A DNA stretch of 64,000 nucleotides, taken from Paludibacteraceae bacterium (GTDB lineage: Bacteria > Bacteroidota > Bacteroidia > Bacteroidales > Paludibacteraceae). Below, piece by piece: positions 16,093-24,310 of this stretch (its first letter is position 1; each line of letters begins with the position of its first letter). The translations under genes and the position numbers were made by a program. The DNA is taken from positions 1 to 64,000 of the forward strand of contig JAFZKQ010000016.1 of the NCBI GenBank assembly GCA_017553575.1. Reading direction: 5' to 3'. Below the pieces are notes generated by a model that saw only the letters and a program-made list of their open reading frames with translations, was not told the origin of the DNA and made no database searches.

Positions 16093-16120
16093 GTATTTAT
16101 GTTTTTATCTATGCTAATCT

Positions 16121-16702
16121 TTATATCGAACAGGAACTATCACACTTGCCACCGTAGACTTTTCGTGCCTCGGCAGTCCATTTCGCAACAAAAGCAGTCT
16201 TTGCCTCCGTATAAGCATCCCTGTCATGCTCATATTTCTTCCACAAACCCAGTTTAAGCGACTCATATTCCTTTGCTACCTGAGGATGTTCGTTCAAATA
16301 ATCCCGAAAATACAACTCGTCATTATCCCCTGCATACCTGAGATGAACGTGATAGACTTTCTCCGCAAATCCCCTCTTTGTATAGCCTTTATTGAACGAA
16401 ACCCTTGCGTGGTCAGAAGACATCCTAATAAAACCGCCTTGCCCTATCTTTTCCGCCACCATCTCAATATCCTCCGTATTGGGAATTTCAATCAACACAT
16501 CAACGATGTTCTTCGCCCATATCCCCCTTATCGCCGTGCTTCCTATATGACTAATCCGAATGGGATAATTCTGCAAAAGATTGCGTAGCAGGGCTTCCAC
16601 TTCGTCATAATAGGCTGACCATTTTCCATCAGGCTCCACAAGAGAGATGGGGAACAACTCCCAGAGTTCTGCCAACGTCATTTCCGATAATTCCTTTTCC
16701 AT
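16121..16702 (-). CDS. GrpB/UPF0157 family nucleotidyltransferase-fold protein
   Basis: 193 residues. SHIGSTAIRGIWAKNIVDVLIEI (starting at 51) is the family signature, a nucleotidyltransferase-like fold with Ser55, Lys64 and Asp68. VYHVHLRYAGDNDELYFRDYL and the final EYESLKLGLWKKYEHDRDAYTEAKTAFV helix match the rest of the family. The biochemical function of UPF0157 proteins is not established. Cytoplasmic. It probably heads a short unit with the L,D-transpeptidase-like gene. Confidence 0.9.
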   Translation of the reverse strand: MEKELSEMTLAELWELFPISLVEPDGKWSAYYDEVEALLRNLLQNYPIRISHIGSTAIRGIWAKNIVDVLIEIPNTEDIEMVAEKIGQGGFIRMSSDHARVSFNKGYTKRGFAEKVYHVHLRYAGDNDELYFRDYLNEHPQVAKEYESLKLGLWKKYEHDRDAYTEAKTAFVAKWTAEARKVYGGKCDSSCSI

Positions 16703-16774
16703 GTCCCTATAAATCGTTTACAAAACAACCCATATTCCGAGGAAGCAAACCACTTCGCCCTACGAAGAGGCAAA

Positions 16775-16804
16775 AAAACGAAGGGGCGAAAAAACTCCGC
16801 CCCT
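16775..16804 (-). terminator. Terminator of the outer-membrane biogenesis operon
   Basis: On the minus strand AGGGGCG (16804-16798), a loop of nine bases and CGCCCCT (16788-16782) form a 7-bp GC stem, followed by TCG and seven T. It marks the end of the DUF6089-uppS-bamA-Skp-Skp unit, so murI is not reached by the same transcript. Confidence 0.85.
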
Positions 16805-16837
16805 ATCCTATAGTAACTATGATGTTCAAGACATCTT

Positions 16838-17344
16838 TTACTTCACGCCCAACTTCTTCTTCAAGAGCGGAGCGACATCAATAGATTGCTCAGACTTGAA
16901 CAAAATCGTATTTGTGTCGAAAATGTAAAGGAAGCCGTTTTCTGCACCTACCTCATCCATAGCCCTACGGATTCTCTCACGCAAAGGGGCTTGCAACTCC
17001 TCTTGCTTTTGTTGGAGCAAAGATTGAGCTTGTTGATAATAGTTCTGCATTTTGGTTTGAAGAGTCTGCAAATCCTCCATACGGCTCTTCTTGATGGTTT
17101 CGTCAAACTGGCTCTCACCTTGCTTGTACTCAGCAAGTTTACGGTTGAACTCCTCTTCCATCCTCTTGATTTCATTCTCATGCTGAGCGCTCAACTTCTT
17201 CATCGTCGAATCGATTTGCTTAGCCTCTGGCATGGACAAGAACAAAGATTGGACATCCAAATGTCCCAACTTCACTTGCGTGTTTTGAGCAGACGCCATG
17301 AAAGGAGCTGCAAGAAACAACACAATCGCTAATTTTTTAAACAT
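16838..17344 (-). CDS. Skp/OmpH family periplasmic chaperone (second copy)
   Basis: 168 residues. The signal peptide is cut after ASA (residue 19). The mature part starts with a strand (VKLGHLDVQSLF), continues as a long coiled-coil helical pair (about 40-125, rich in Gln, Glu and Lys) and ends with FLYIFDTNTILFKSEQSIDVAPLLKKKLG. This is the jellyfish-like Skp layout, in which trimers hold unfolded outer-membrane proteins on their way to BamA. It is 23 bases downstream of its paralogue and in the same unit as bamA. Confidence 0.92.
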   Translation of the reverse strand: MFKKLAIVLFLAAPFMASAQNTQVKLGHLDVQSLFLSMPEAKQIDSTMKKLSAQHENEIKRMEEEFNRKLAEYKQGESQFDETIKKSRMEDLQTLQTKMQNYYQQAQSLLQQKQEELQAPLRERIRRAMDEVGAENGFLYIFDTNTILFKSEQSIDVAPLLKKKLGVK

Positions 17345-17367
17345 ATCTATAGTTTTTAGTATTCAAA

Positions 17368-17886
17368 TCACTTTTTAGAGTAACCCAACTTAGTCAACAC
17401 ATCATCGCTGATATCCGCCTTAGACGAATAGTAAACGATATTCATGCTTGAAGCCTTATCGAAGACCATTTGATAACCCTTTGCCTCCGAAATATCCTTG
17501 ATGGCAACATATATCTCGTCCTGAATTGGCTTCATCAAGCTCTCTCTCTTCTTGTAAAGTTCTCCTTGAGGACCGAAATATTTACGCTTCAACTCATTCG
17601 CCTCTTTCTCCTTGGCAACAATCTCGTTTTCCTTCTTCACCCTCATCTCGTCAGACAAGAAGACCACCTCCGTCTGATAGTTCTTGTAAAGATTTTTGGC
17701 CTCCTCGTTCTTTGATTCAACCTCCTTCTGCCACTTCTCCGAAACCTGCTTAATCTGCTCGTTAGCGGATTCATACATCGGGATATTTTTCAAAATATAT
17801 TCCATATCCACCATGGCATACTTCTGAGCCGAAGCTGAGAATGCAGCACAGAGCGCAACTGCTACGAATAATAATACCTTTTTCAT
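17368..17886 (-). CDS. Skp/OmpH family periplasmic chaperone (first copy)
   Basis: 172 residues from ATG 17886. The ORF can be read from 17934, but the added residues (MVFHDSKVYN...) precede the signal peptide MKKVLLFVAVALCAAFSASA and are unlikely to be translated. The mature part starts QKYAMVDMEYILKNIP, has a charged coiled-coil from about 40 to 120, and ends YQMVFDKASSMNIVYYSSKADISDDVLTKLG. It has the same fold and role as the next gene, delivering outer-membrane proteins. Two adjacent Skp copies after bamA is the rule in Bacteroidota. Confidence 0.93.
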   Translation of the reverse strand: MKKVLLFVAVALCAAFSASAQKYAMVDMEYILKNIPMYESANEQIKQVSEKWQKEVESKNEEAKNLYKNYQTEVVFLSDEMRVKKENEIVAKEKEANELKRKYFGPQGELYKKRESLMKPIQDEIYVAIKDISEAKGYQMVFDKASSMNIVYYSSKADISDDVLTKLGYSKK

Positions 17887-17979
17887 GTTTATCTTCAATT
17901 TAAAGTTATATACTTTAGAATCATGAAAAACCAAATGGTTTAATCAGACTATCTACTTCTCTATCCAAACTGACCATGA

Positions 17980-20745
17980 TTAATTCTCCGAATTAATGAC
18001 CAAGTGGAAGTTCCAACCGCCATCCCCCTGCACGTATGGCTGATCGAATCCATAACCCACATCCACACCAATCAAGCCGATCATCGGCAAGAGGACACGT
18101 ATACCTCCACCAACTGAACGTTTCAAGTCAAACGGACTGAATTCGGAGAACTCGCTCCACGCATTACCCGCGTCCATGAAGGAAAGCAGATAGATGGTTG
18201 AAGTTGGCTGCAACATCAATGGATAACGCAACTCCATAGACATCTTTGAGTAGAGGTTACCCATCGTACGGTTTCTCCAATCGCGAGGAGTCAACGAACC
18301 GTTGCCATATCCTCTCAATGACACACTCGTCGTAGCATAAGTACTGCTGGATCCCGTCATACCATCACCACCGACATAGTAGCGTTCGAACGGAGAACGA
18401 CGATTCTTGTCATAATAGCCAAGGAAACCATACTCCACACGAGTCATCAAAACCAACTTCTGGTTAGGAGAAATTGGCGTGAAGGTCTTCGACTTAAATT
18501 CCGTCTTCCAATATTCAACCCATCCATACAACTCCTGCTGCATATCGAGGTAATCGGCTTGATCCTCAATCGCCACACTTGAGCCATCTCCATATTTAGC
18601 CAACTGCTGCTTCAAGCGGGAGTTGTCCTTCTTAAACATTGAATATGGCGGTGTAGCCTGCAAAGAGATGGAGAACAAAGATCCCCTCCTTGAATAATAA
18701 GGGTTATCTATTGAATTTCTGCTCAGCGTAAGACCCAAACTCAAGTTGTTAGCCTGACCCGTCTCCAAGTCGAAATAAGACCAATTCTGCAAATCGTAAT
18801 GCCTATAAGCCAACTCCGTATATAGAGAGAAATAATCGTCTGGCCAAGGCAACCTCTTACCAATACCTACAGCCGCTCCTATAGTCGTAATATATTTGTT
18901 CGGATCGGAAGCATACGCATAATAGGAGTTGTAAGAACCATTATCGTAATAGCTTCTGTTATAATAATCAGAGTAAAAAGAGCTATTGACTCCAGTTTGG
19001 TGCGCCCAAAAGAGGGAGGTCGTCAAAGAGGTCGGACGACTACCACCCAACCAAGGCTCCGTAAAGGAGATGCTAGCTGAATTATAGTAGGAAGCATTCG
19101 TCTGGAAAGAGAACGACAACGTCTGTCCATCACCTTGTGGCAAAGGACGGTAGGCCTCCTTGTTGAATATATTCTGGATGGAGAAGTTCATGAACTTAAG
19201 GCCCAAAGAACCCGTCACACCCGTCTGACCCCAACCAAAAGACAACTCAGCTTGGTCGTTACGCTTCTGCTCCAGATTGTAGATAATATCCACGGTACCC
19301 TCCTCCGGATTTGGAACTGGACGGATATCCAACTTTTCCGGATCGAAGTGTCCTGAAGCCGCCAATTCACGTGCCGAACGTTGCAAGTCCGATTTGCTGA
19401 AGAGCTGACCTGGTTTCGTTCTCAACTCACGACGAATCACATGTTCGTAAATGGCCGTGTTACCATTGATGACTACCTCGTTGATCGTCGCTTGCTTACC
19501 TTCGTAGATACGCATCTCCATATCAATCGAATCTCCTTCAATATTGACCTCCACAGGATCCACATTGAAGAATAGGTAACCATTATCCAAATATAGGCTC
19601 GCTACAGCATCGTCATCCGTAGTGAGGCGCTCCGTCAAAAGTTTTTGGTTGTAGACATCACCCTTCTTAATTCCCAACACCTTCGACAAGGCATCATTGG
19701 TATAGATAGTGTTACCCACCCAAGTTATATTCCTGAAATAGTAGCGTTTACCTTCATATACTTTGAGATAAATATCCACCCTATTCTCTTTATATGCCAC
19801 AATACTGTCGCTCAAAATTTCCGCATCACGGAAACCTTTCTCGTTGAACTTGTCAATCAAGAGGCCCTTGTCATTTGCATACTCTTCACGAATAAACTTC
19901 TTGGATTTGAAGATATTACGAAGCTTACGCTCCTTTGTTTTCTTCATGGCGCTCTTCAACTTCTGGTCCTTGACCTCACTGTTTCCGTCAATATAGATAC
20001 GGTGAACCTTCACCTTTCCCTTCTTATCCACATTAACATCCACGATCACCTCTCCAGGATTAGCAGAATCATCACGAAGAACGAGTTCCACATCCGCATG
20101 CTCATAACCGTTAGACTCCAATTTACGCTTAATCAACGTACGAGCCCTATCCACCTGATTAGGAGATATTTGGTTTCCCTTGGTTAATCCAACACCCGTT
20201 TCCAAATCCTCCTTCTCCTTCTTCTTCAAACCATAAAAATTGACCTCCGAAATACGAGGACGAGGCTTCAATGAAATTTGCAACCACACCTTGTTGTCAA
20301 CCACCTTCGTCGCTATAATCTTCACATCGGAGAAGAGGCCTTGCTTCCAAAAACGCTTGATTGCCTGAGAGAAATCATCTCCCGGCATCTTTACCGTCAT
20401 ACCTTTCCGAAGACCCGAATAGTTGACAATGACATTCTTATCATAATTACCTGCACCCTCTACAGAAATATCGGCAACAACATACTCTTTCGGTGAGAAG
20501 GAATAAGTGATCACAGGAACCTCTTCCTTAGGAGCCTCCTTCTCCGGCTTCAAGCCAATTAAGGCAGAAAGAGAATCAGCAACCCGCGCCAACGAATCGG
20601 AAACCGACGTCAAAGAGTCCAATCGGGAAACATTCGAATGACTTTCCGTAGAACCTTGAGACGTAGAATCAAGAGGCTCTGCCTGTTGCGCCGACAAAAG
20701 CCCTATCGATAAAAAAATGAATACTATGCAAAAAATTTTCCGCAT
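17980..20745 (-). CDS. bamA: Outer membrane protein assembly factor BamA
   Basis: 921 residues, longer than proteobacterial BamA (about 800) but usual for Bacteroidota. Signal peptide, then a Ser-rich low-complexity linker (25-65: LDSTSQGSTESHSN...). Five POTRA repeats follow between about 85 and 500 (ISVEGAGNYDKNVIVNYSGLRKG, INEVVINGNTAIYEHVIRRELRTKPG and others), then the 16-strand barrel. The LRGY motif near residue 809 corresponds to the VRGF/Y tip of loop 6, and the chain ends in a hydrophobic strand WNFHLVINSEN. It inserts beta-barrels into the outer membrane and should fold the PorP/SprF protein encoded nearby. Confidence 0.96.
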   Translation of the reverse strand: MRKIFCIVFIFLSIGLLSAQQAEPLDSTSQGSTESHSNVSRLDSLTSVSDSLARVADSLSALIGLKPEKEAPKEEVPVITYSFSPKEYVVADISVEGAGNYDKNVIVNYSGLRKGMTVKMPGDDFSQAIKRFWKQGLFSDVKIIATKVVDNKVWLQISLKPRPRISEVNFYGLKKKEKEDLETGVGLTKGNQISPNQVDRARTLIKRKLESNGYEHADVELVLRDDSANPGEVIVDVNVDKKGKVKVHRIYIDGNSEVKDQKLKSAMKKTKERKLRNIFKSKKFIREEYANDKGLLIDKFNEKGFRDAEILSDSIVAYKENRVDIYLKVYEGKRYYFRNITWVGNTIYTNDALSKVLGIKKGDVYNQKLLTERLTTDDDAVASLYLDNGYLFFNVDPVEVNIEGDSIDMEMRIYEGKQATINEVVINGNTAIYEHVIRRELRTKPGQLFSKSDLQRSARELAASGHFDPEKLDIRPVPNPEEGTVDIIYNLEQKRNDQAELSFGWGQTGVTGSLGLKFMNFSIQNIFNKEAYRPLPQGDGQTLSFSFQTNASYYNSASISFTEPWLGGSRPTSLTTSLFWAHQTGVNSSFYSDYYNRSYYDNGSYNSYYAYASDPNKYITTIGAAVGIGKRLPWPDDYFSLYTELAYRHYDLQNWSYFDLETGQANNLSLGLTLSRNSIDNPYYSRRGSLFSISLQATPPYSMFKKDNSRLKQQLAKYGDGSSVAIEDQADYLDMQQELYGWVEYWKTEFKSKTFTPISPNQKLVLMTRVEYGFLGYYDKNRRSPFERYYVGGDGMTGSSSTYATTSVSLRGYGNGSLTPRDWRNRTMGNLYSKMSMELRYPLMLQPTSTIYLLSFMDAGNAWSEFSEFSPFDLKRSVGGGIRVLLPMIGLIGVDVGYGFDQPYVQGDGGWNFHLVINSEN

Positions 20746-20885
20746 CCTTGTATACTATAGGTGAATTACCCAAATTCACCGTTTTGAATTAATAAACAAA
20801 AGGGAGTCCAAAAGATTCCGCCCTCTCGAATCCAAGCTATCGAAAGCCATCAAAGAATCGACGGAAGCATTAGTGACTCCAAATA

Positions 20886-21629
20886 TTATTTAGAGATCTG
20901 TTCACTCGTCTTGCCAAAACGTCTCTCCCGCTTTTGATAATCGACAATTGCCTTAGACAACTCCTCCTCATCAAAATCAGGCCACAACGTTTCCGTAAAA
21001 TACAACTCCGAATAAGAGAGTTGCCACATCAAGAAATTACTGATACGATACTCGCCACTCGTCCTAATCATCAAATCCGGATCTGGGATACCTGCGGTGG
21101 TAAGGTGGTTGGAAACAAGGTCCTCATCTATCTGAGAAGGATCCAACTCGCCAGACTTAGCCTTCTCGGCAATCTTTTTCACCGCATCGACAATCTCCCA
21201 ACGGGAAGAATAACTGAGGGCTATCACCAACTTCAAGCCATCATTTTTCTCCGTAAGCCGCATCGCCTCATTAAGATTGTTGCGCGACTTATCCGTCAAA
21301 CGCGACATATCTCCAATCACCAAAAGACGGACATTATTTTTGCAAGCCTTCTCAATGTATTTCTTGATAGCCTCGGACATCAAGTCCATCAAGAAGTCCA
21401 CCTCGGCTGTCGGACGGTTCCAATTCTCCGTAGAGAAGGCATAAAGCGTCAAATACTCAACGCCCAACTCCACGCAAGCAACCGTTATCTTATCCACCGC
21501 CAAGACTCCGTTTTGGTGGCCGAAGAAACGCTCCTTTCCCCTTGCTTTCGCCCATCGTCCATTACCATCCATGATGATGGCTATATGGCGGGGAATCCTA
21601 TCCTTTCGTATCTGCTCTCTATATGTCAT
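20886..21629 (-). CDS. uppS: Isoprenyl transferase (undecaprenyl diphosphate synthase)
   Basis: 247 residues, normal length. It makes the C55 lipid carrier for peptidoglycan and surface polysaccharides in the cytoplasm. Seen: HIAIIMDGNGRWAKARG with catalytic Asp21, GHQNGV, YLTLYAFSTENWNRP, RTSGEYRISNFLMWQ and ELYFTETLWPDF, all family signature blocks. It lies 10 bases after the DUF6089 gene and 140 bases before bamA, the normal order in Bacteroidales. Within 20746-20885 no gene is seen. Confidence 0.97.
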   Translation of the reverse strand: MTYREQIRKDRIPRHIAIIMDGNGRWAKARGKERFFGHQNGVLAVDKITVACVELGVEYLTLYAFSTENWNRPTAEVDFLMDLMSEAIKKYIEKACKNNVRLLVIGDMSRLTDKSRNNLNEAMRLTEKNDGLKLVIALSYSSRWEIVDAVKKIAEKAKSGELDPSQIDEDLVSNHLTTAGIPDPDLMIRTSGEYRISNFLMWQLSYSELYFTETLWPDFDEEELSKAIVDYQKRERRFGKTSEQISK

Positions 21630-21639
21630 TTTCCAAACA

Positions 21640-22338
21640 TTATCGCAATTCAGTACATCTGCCCTTCCTCTTTATGATATCCATAGAAAGATAAAGGAAA
21701 GCAAACGAATACCAGTCATTATTTTTAATCGAACTATGTCCGACCTTATAGGAATCGTCCAAGAATTTATTAGACGAGTTTGTCACATCGAAATCATCCC
21801 TGAAAAGTTTCCTCATTGACCACTCGACACCGACATTAAAGCGATCGGCGAATTTAAACTTGTAACCCAAACCGAAAGCTATATTATACGCATACTCGTT
21901 CTTGTCGGAAGTCTGATAGATCGCCATGCCAGGGCCCAACAAAATATAAGGCGTGTGGCACTTCACGTTCTTATCCCACGTCTCAGGGCCATACTTAAAG
22001 AAGTTCAACTCATACTGCAAGCCCAACTCCCAGAAATCACGTTCGAACTTTGCTTGTTGGTTTTTCGGAAATTTATTAGGAAAATTCTCCGTATCGCCCG
22101 ACACGGAAGCCTTTGCTATATCCAATTTGAGAACCGACCTTTTCGTGAAAGAAGCCCTAAAAAGACCACCAAGCATCAAATTGTTTTCCACGAAAGGCGT
22201 GGTTGAATTCGCATCACCATTGTAATAGGAAACACCCCCTATCACACCAATCTCACCGATATACTGAGAATTGGCAATGCCCAAGGAGCAAATTATAAAT
22301 ATGAAAACAAGATAAAACCTTTTGCTAATATAGCGCAT
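21640..22338 (-). CDS. DUF6089 family outer-membrane beta-barrel protein
   Basis: 232 residues from ATG 22338. The longer reading from 22380 adds 14 residues before the signal peptide MRYISKRFYLVFIFIICSLG and is not favoured. After cleavage near NSQ the chain begins YIGEIGVIGGVSYYNGDAN and alternates short strands (LKLDIAKASVSG, YILLGPGMAIYQ, FGLGYKFKFADRFNVGVEWSMRKLF), fitting an eight-stranded OmpA-like barrel. The family is always found next to uppS and bamA in Bacteroidota. Its function is unknown but the place suggests a part in envelope assembly. It is first in the operon. Confidence 0.85.
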   Translation of the reverse strand: MRYISKRFYLVFIFIICSLGIANSQYIGEIGVIGGVSYYNGDANSTTPFVENNLMLGGLFRASFTKRSVLKLDIAKASVSGDTENFPNKFPKNQQAKFERDFWELGLQYELNFFKYGPETWDKNVKCHTPYILLGPGMAIYQTSDKNEYAYNIAFGLGYKFKFADRFNVGVEWSMRKLFRDDFDVTNSSNKFLDDSYKVGHSSIKNNDWYSFAFLYLSMDIIKRKGRCTELR

Positions 22339-22380
22339 TTCCGTCAATTTTAGGAGTGTAAAGGAGATTCCGCCCCACAC

Positions 22381-22658
22381 TCTATTTGAAATTTAAACGA
22401 AGATTAAAAGCCTTTATTTTGAGCCACTCCGTATTTTTGACAAAAATAAACATTATCTTCCACATTATTGGCACCAAGGCACCTGACAAAAGACTTAATT
22501 TAACAAAATTTACTAACGAAGGTGTCACATGGAACAAATAACGGGAATGCTCTCAAAGAGAAGAACTCATTCAAAAGGGAACAAAAAACACCCTTTGAGC
22601 AAATACGGATGAGGTGTAGGAGCTACAACGATTAACGAATTTCCTAAGAGACAAACAC
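22381..22658. other. Intergenic stretch with no recognisable gene
   Basis: AT-rich spacer between the DUF6089 operon and rpmH. It should hold the operon promoter; only a poor -7 candidate (TAATCTTC on the minus strand) is visible. No RNA gene was recognised. Confidence 0.4.
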
Positions 22659-22690
22659 AAAAAAAGGCGAAGTTGAACCTCCGCCCTTCT
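22659..22690 (-). terminator. Terminator of rpmH
   Basis: On the minus strand GGCGGAG, a five-base loop and CTTCGCC form a 7-bp stem with one G-T pair, extended by AAG/CTT-like pairs and followed by seven T. Confidence 0.8.
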
Positions 22691-22707
22691 TTATCTTATT
22701 TAGAATA

Positions 22708-22866
22708 TTATCTTCTACATGCAGGCTCATCAGAAACTGTTAGTTTCTTTCTGCCGTGTGCTCTACGAGATGCCAATACTCTACGTCCATTTGGAGTCTC
22801 CATTCTTGAACGGAAACCATGCTTGTTCTTTCTCTTCCTGTTAGAAGGTTGAAATGTTCTTTTCAT
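22708..22866 (-). CDS. rpmH: 50S ribosomal protein L34
   Basis: 52 residues, read by eye from ATG 22866 to TAA 22708. [20 protein letters not shown] followed by [21 protein letters not shown] is the L34 signature, with the usual very basic composition. The C-terminal tail ([11 protein letters not shown]) is a few residues longer than in E. coli L34, as is common in Bacteroidales. It stands alone with a strong promoter (22910-22940) and its own terminator. Confidence 0.97.
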   Translation of the reverse strand: MKRTFQPSNRKRKNKHGFRSRMETPNGRRVLASRRAHGRKKLTVSDEPACRR

Positions 22867-22909
22867 TGCCGTATATTATTTTAATTTTATAATCCACATT
22901 TTCGGACTG

Positions 22910-22940
22910 CAAAGTTACACATTATTTGCGTAAAAACAAA
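22910..22940 (-). promoter_or_regulatory. rpmH promoter
   Basis: TTTG (22940-22937), 19 bases and TAACTTTG (22917-22910) on the minus strand match the Bacteroidota consensus at both boxes. It is the best promoter in the window together with that of korA. Confidence 0.85.
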
Positions 22941-23027
22941 TTGTTGATAACTTTTTATCCGAACTAGGAACACTTTCTTGCTGACTACCCCTTCATGGAA
23001 GATTCCAAGCAAGGGAGAGAAGAAGGA

Positions 23028-24038
23028 TTACCAGTATACAACAGGACAAGGATAACGCTCGTGCCGTTGATAGATGTAGATGAAGGAAATCTCATGAGAC
23101 CAGGATCCGTTTCCCTTATGGGAAGTATACAAGTCATAAACATAGTAGGCTTGCAAGCCCTTATACGTACCACCCAACATGAATGAAATCGTATTGATAC
23201 CTCCATCGAGGGCACGCTTATAGGCCAAACCTCCAATAATAGGTGAAATCATGACACCGGCACCCATATAGGCTGTCTTGTAGAAAGGATCTTGGTATTG
23301 GAAGTTCGCATTCACGAACAAAGACTTGTCCGATAGTTCCGTACGACCCCACAATCCGTTGGAAGACTCCAAGTCCCGCACATAACTTGCATGGAATGCA
23401 TATTTTCTATAAAGGACTTCATCCTGTTCTTCAGCGATACCACTGAAAGGCTGTCCGATATGCGAAACAGAGAGACCGACCGTCAACATGTTGGAAACGA
23501 CAAAGGCCGCACCGAAACCGAAATCGACGAACGTAGTAGAAGCGCCTTCCACACCATCCTCAGAAGTTTGACCAGAGCCATCACCCGTCACATCCCAATA
23601 CTGATCACCAAATTGATGATCCGCACCATATTTGTTATAGAACACGGCAGCCGTTACACCCAAACGAAGGAAATATTCCGTACCCATATCCTCCGCCAAA
23701 CGCATCGTATGACCATAGCCCAAACCAATCTCGTTGGTTATAATGTCACTCTGTCCCTTATTGTCATAAATATAATAAGCGGCAAAAGAACACATTCGCT
23801 TATAGAAATTCTGGTCATAGGAAAGACGCACCGTGTTGAAGTGGTTGTCCAACGTAGGCCATTGCCTACGGTAATTCAAACCACACCTGATTGCATTGGC
23901 ATTTCCTATCAACGCAGGATTAAGACTGAAAGGAACTATGTTGTGGTTCGTGAAGGTGTAGTCCTGCGCATACGAGGACCACACCATAAACAAACCCATA
24001 ACCGCTGCTACTAACTTTCTCATCATAATTTTCATCAT
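23028..24038 (-). CDS. PorP/SprF family type IX secretion outer-membrane protein
   Basis: 336 residues. Signal peptide (MRKLVAAVMGLFMVWSSYA from Met6, or with five more residues from ATG 24038). The mature start QDYTFTNHNIVPFSLNPALIGN, with the NPALIG motif, and GLNYRRQWP just after are the hallmark of PorP/SprF proteins. The rest alternates barrel strands (LGYGHTMRLAEDMG, YFLRLGVTAAVFY, GFGAAFVVSNMLTVGLSVSHIGQP). In Flavobacterium SprF is needed to secrete or anchor SprB. The ATG overlaps the stop of the giant gene (ATGA), so it is almost certainly its dedicated partner. The far C-terminus (YQRHERYPCPVVYW) is unusual. Confidence 0.92.
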   Translation of the reverse strand: MMKIMMRKLVAAVMGLFMVWSSYAQDYTFTNHNIVPFSLNPALIGNANAIRCGLNYRRQWPTLDNHFNTVRLSYDQNFYKRMCSFAAYYIYDNKGQSDIITNEIGLGYGHTMRLAEDMGTEYFLRLGVTAAVFYNKYGADHQFGDQYWDVTGDGSGQTSEDGVEGASTTFVDFGFGAAFVVSNMLTVGLSVSHIGQPFSGIAEEQDEVLYRKYAFHASYVRDLESSNGLWGRTELSDKSLFVNANFQYQDPFYKTAYMGAGVMISPIIGGLAYKRALDGGINTISFMLGGTYKGLQAYYVYDLYTSHKGNGSWSHEISFIYIYQRHERYPCPVVYW

Positions 24039-24310
24039 TTTAAGATTGTAACATAACCTCTATGCTCTCCATCTCTGATGGCTCCGGCACACTCACCTTT
24101 ATACTTAACGTACCAACCGTAAACACCCGTTGGACAAGGCTTGCCTTTGTACGTTCCATCCCACTCGTCGTCGAAGGAATGACCCTCGTAAACGATTTGA
24201 CCTAATCTATCATAAAGGACGAACTCAAACTCGTCGATGAAGTTTCCACCATAGAACTTAAATGTTTCATTCTTACCATCATTGTTAGGAGTGAAGGCCG
24301 TAGGAGCCCA
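24035..24310 (-). other. Type B type IX secretion sorting domain of the giant protein
   Basis: The last 91 residues begin WAPTAFTPNNDGKNETFKF and continue with FEFVLYDRLGQIVYEG, DEWDGTYKGKPCPTGVYGW and end in GYVTILK. This is the CHU_C/gliding-motility-associated C-terminal domain (type B). Unlike type A domains, it is generally not sufficient alone and relies on a PorP/SprF protein, which is exactly the next gene. Confidence 0.93.

Noticed and set aside
20934-21677. A 247-codon plus-strand frame opposite uppS.
   Set aside because: It mirrors uppS, which has all family motifs; the antisense translation has none.
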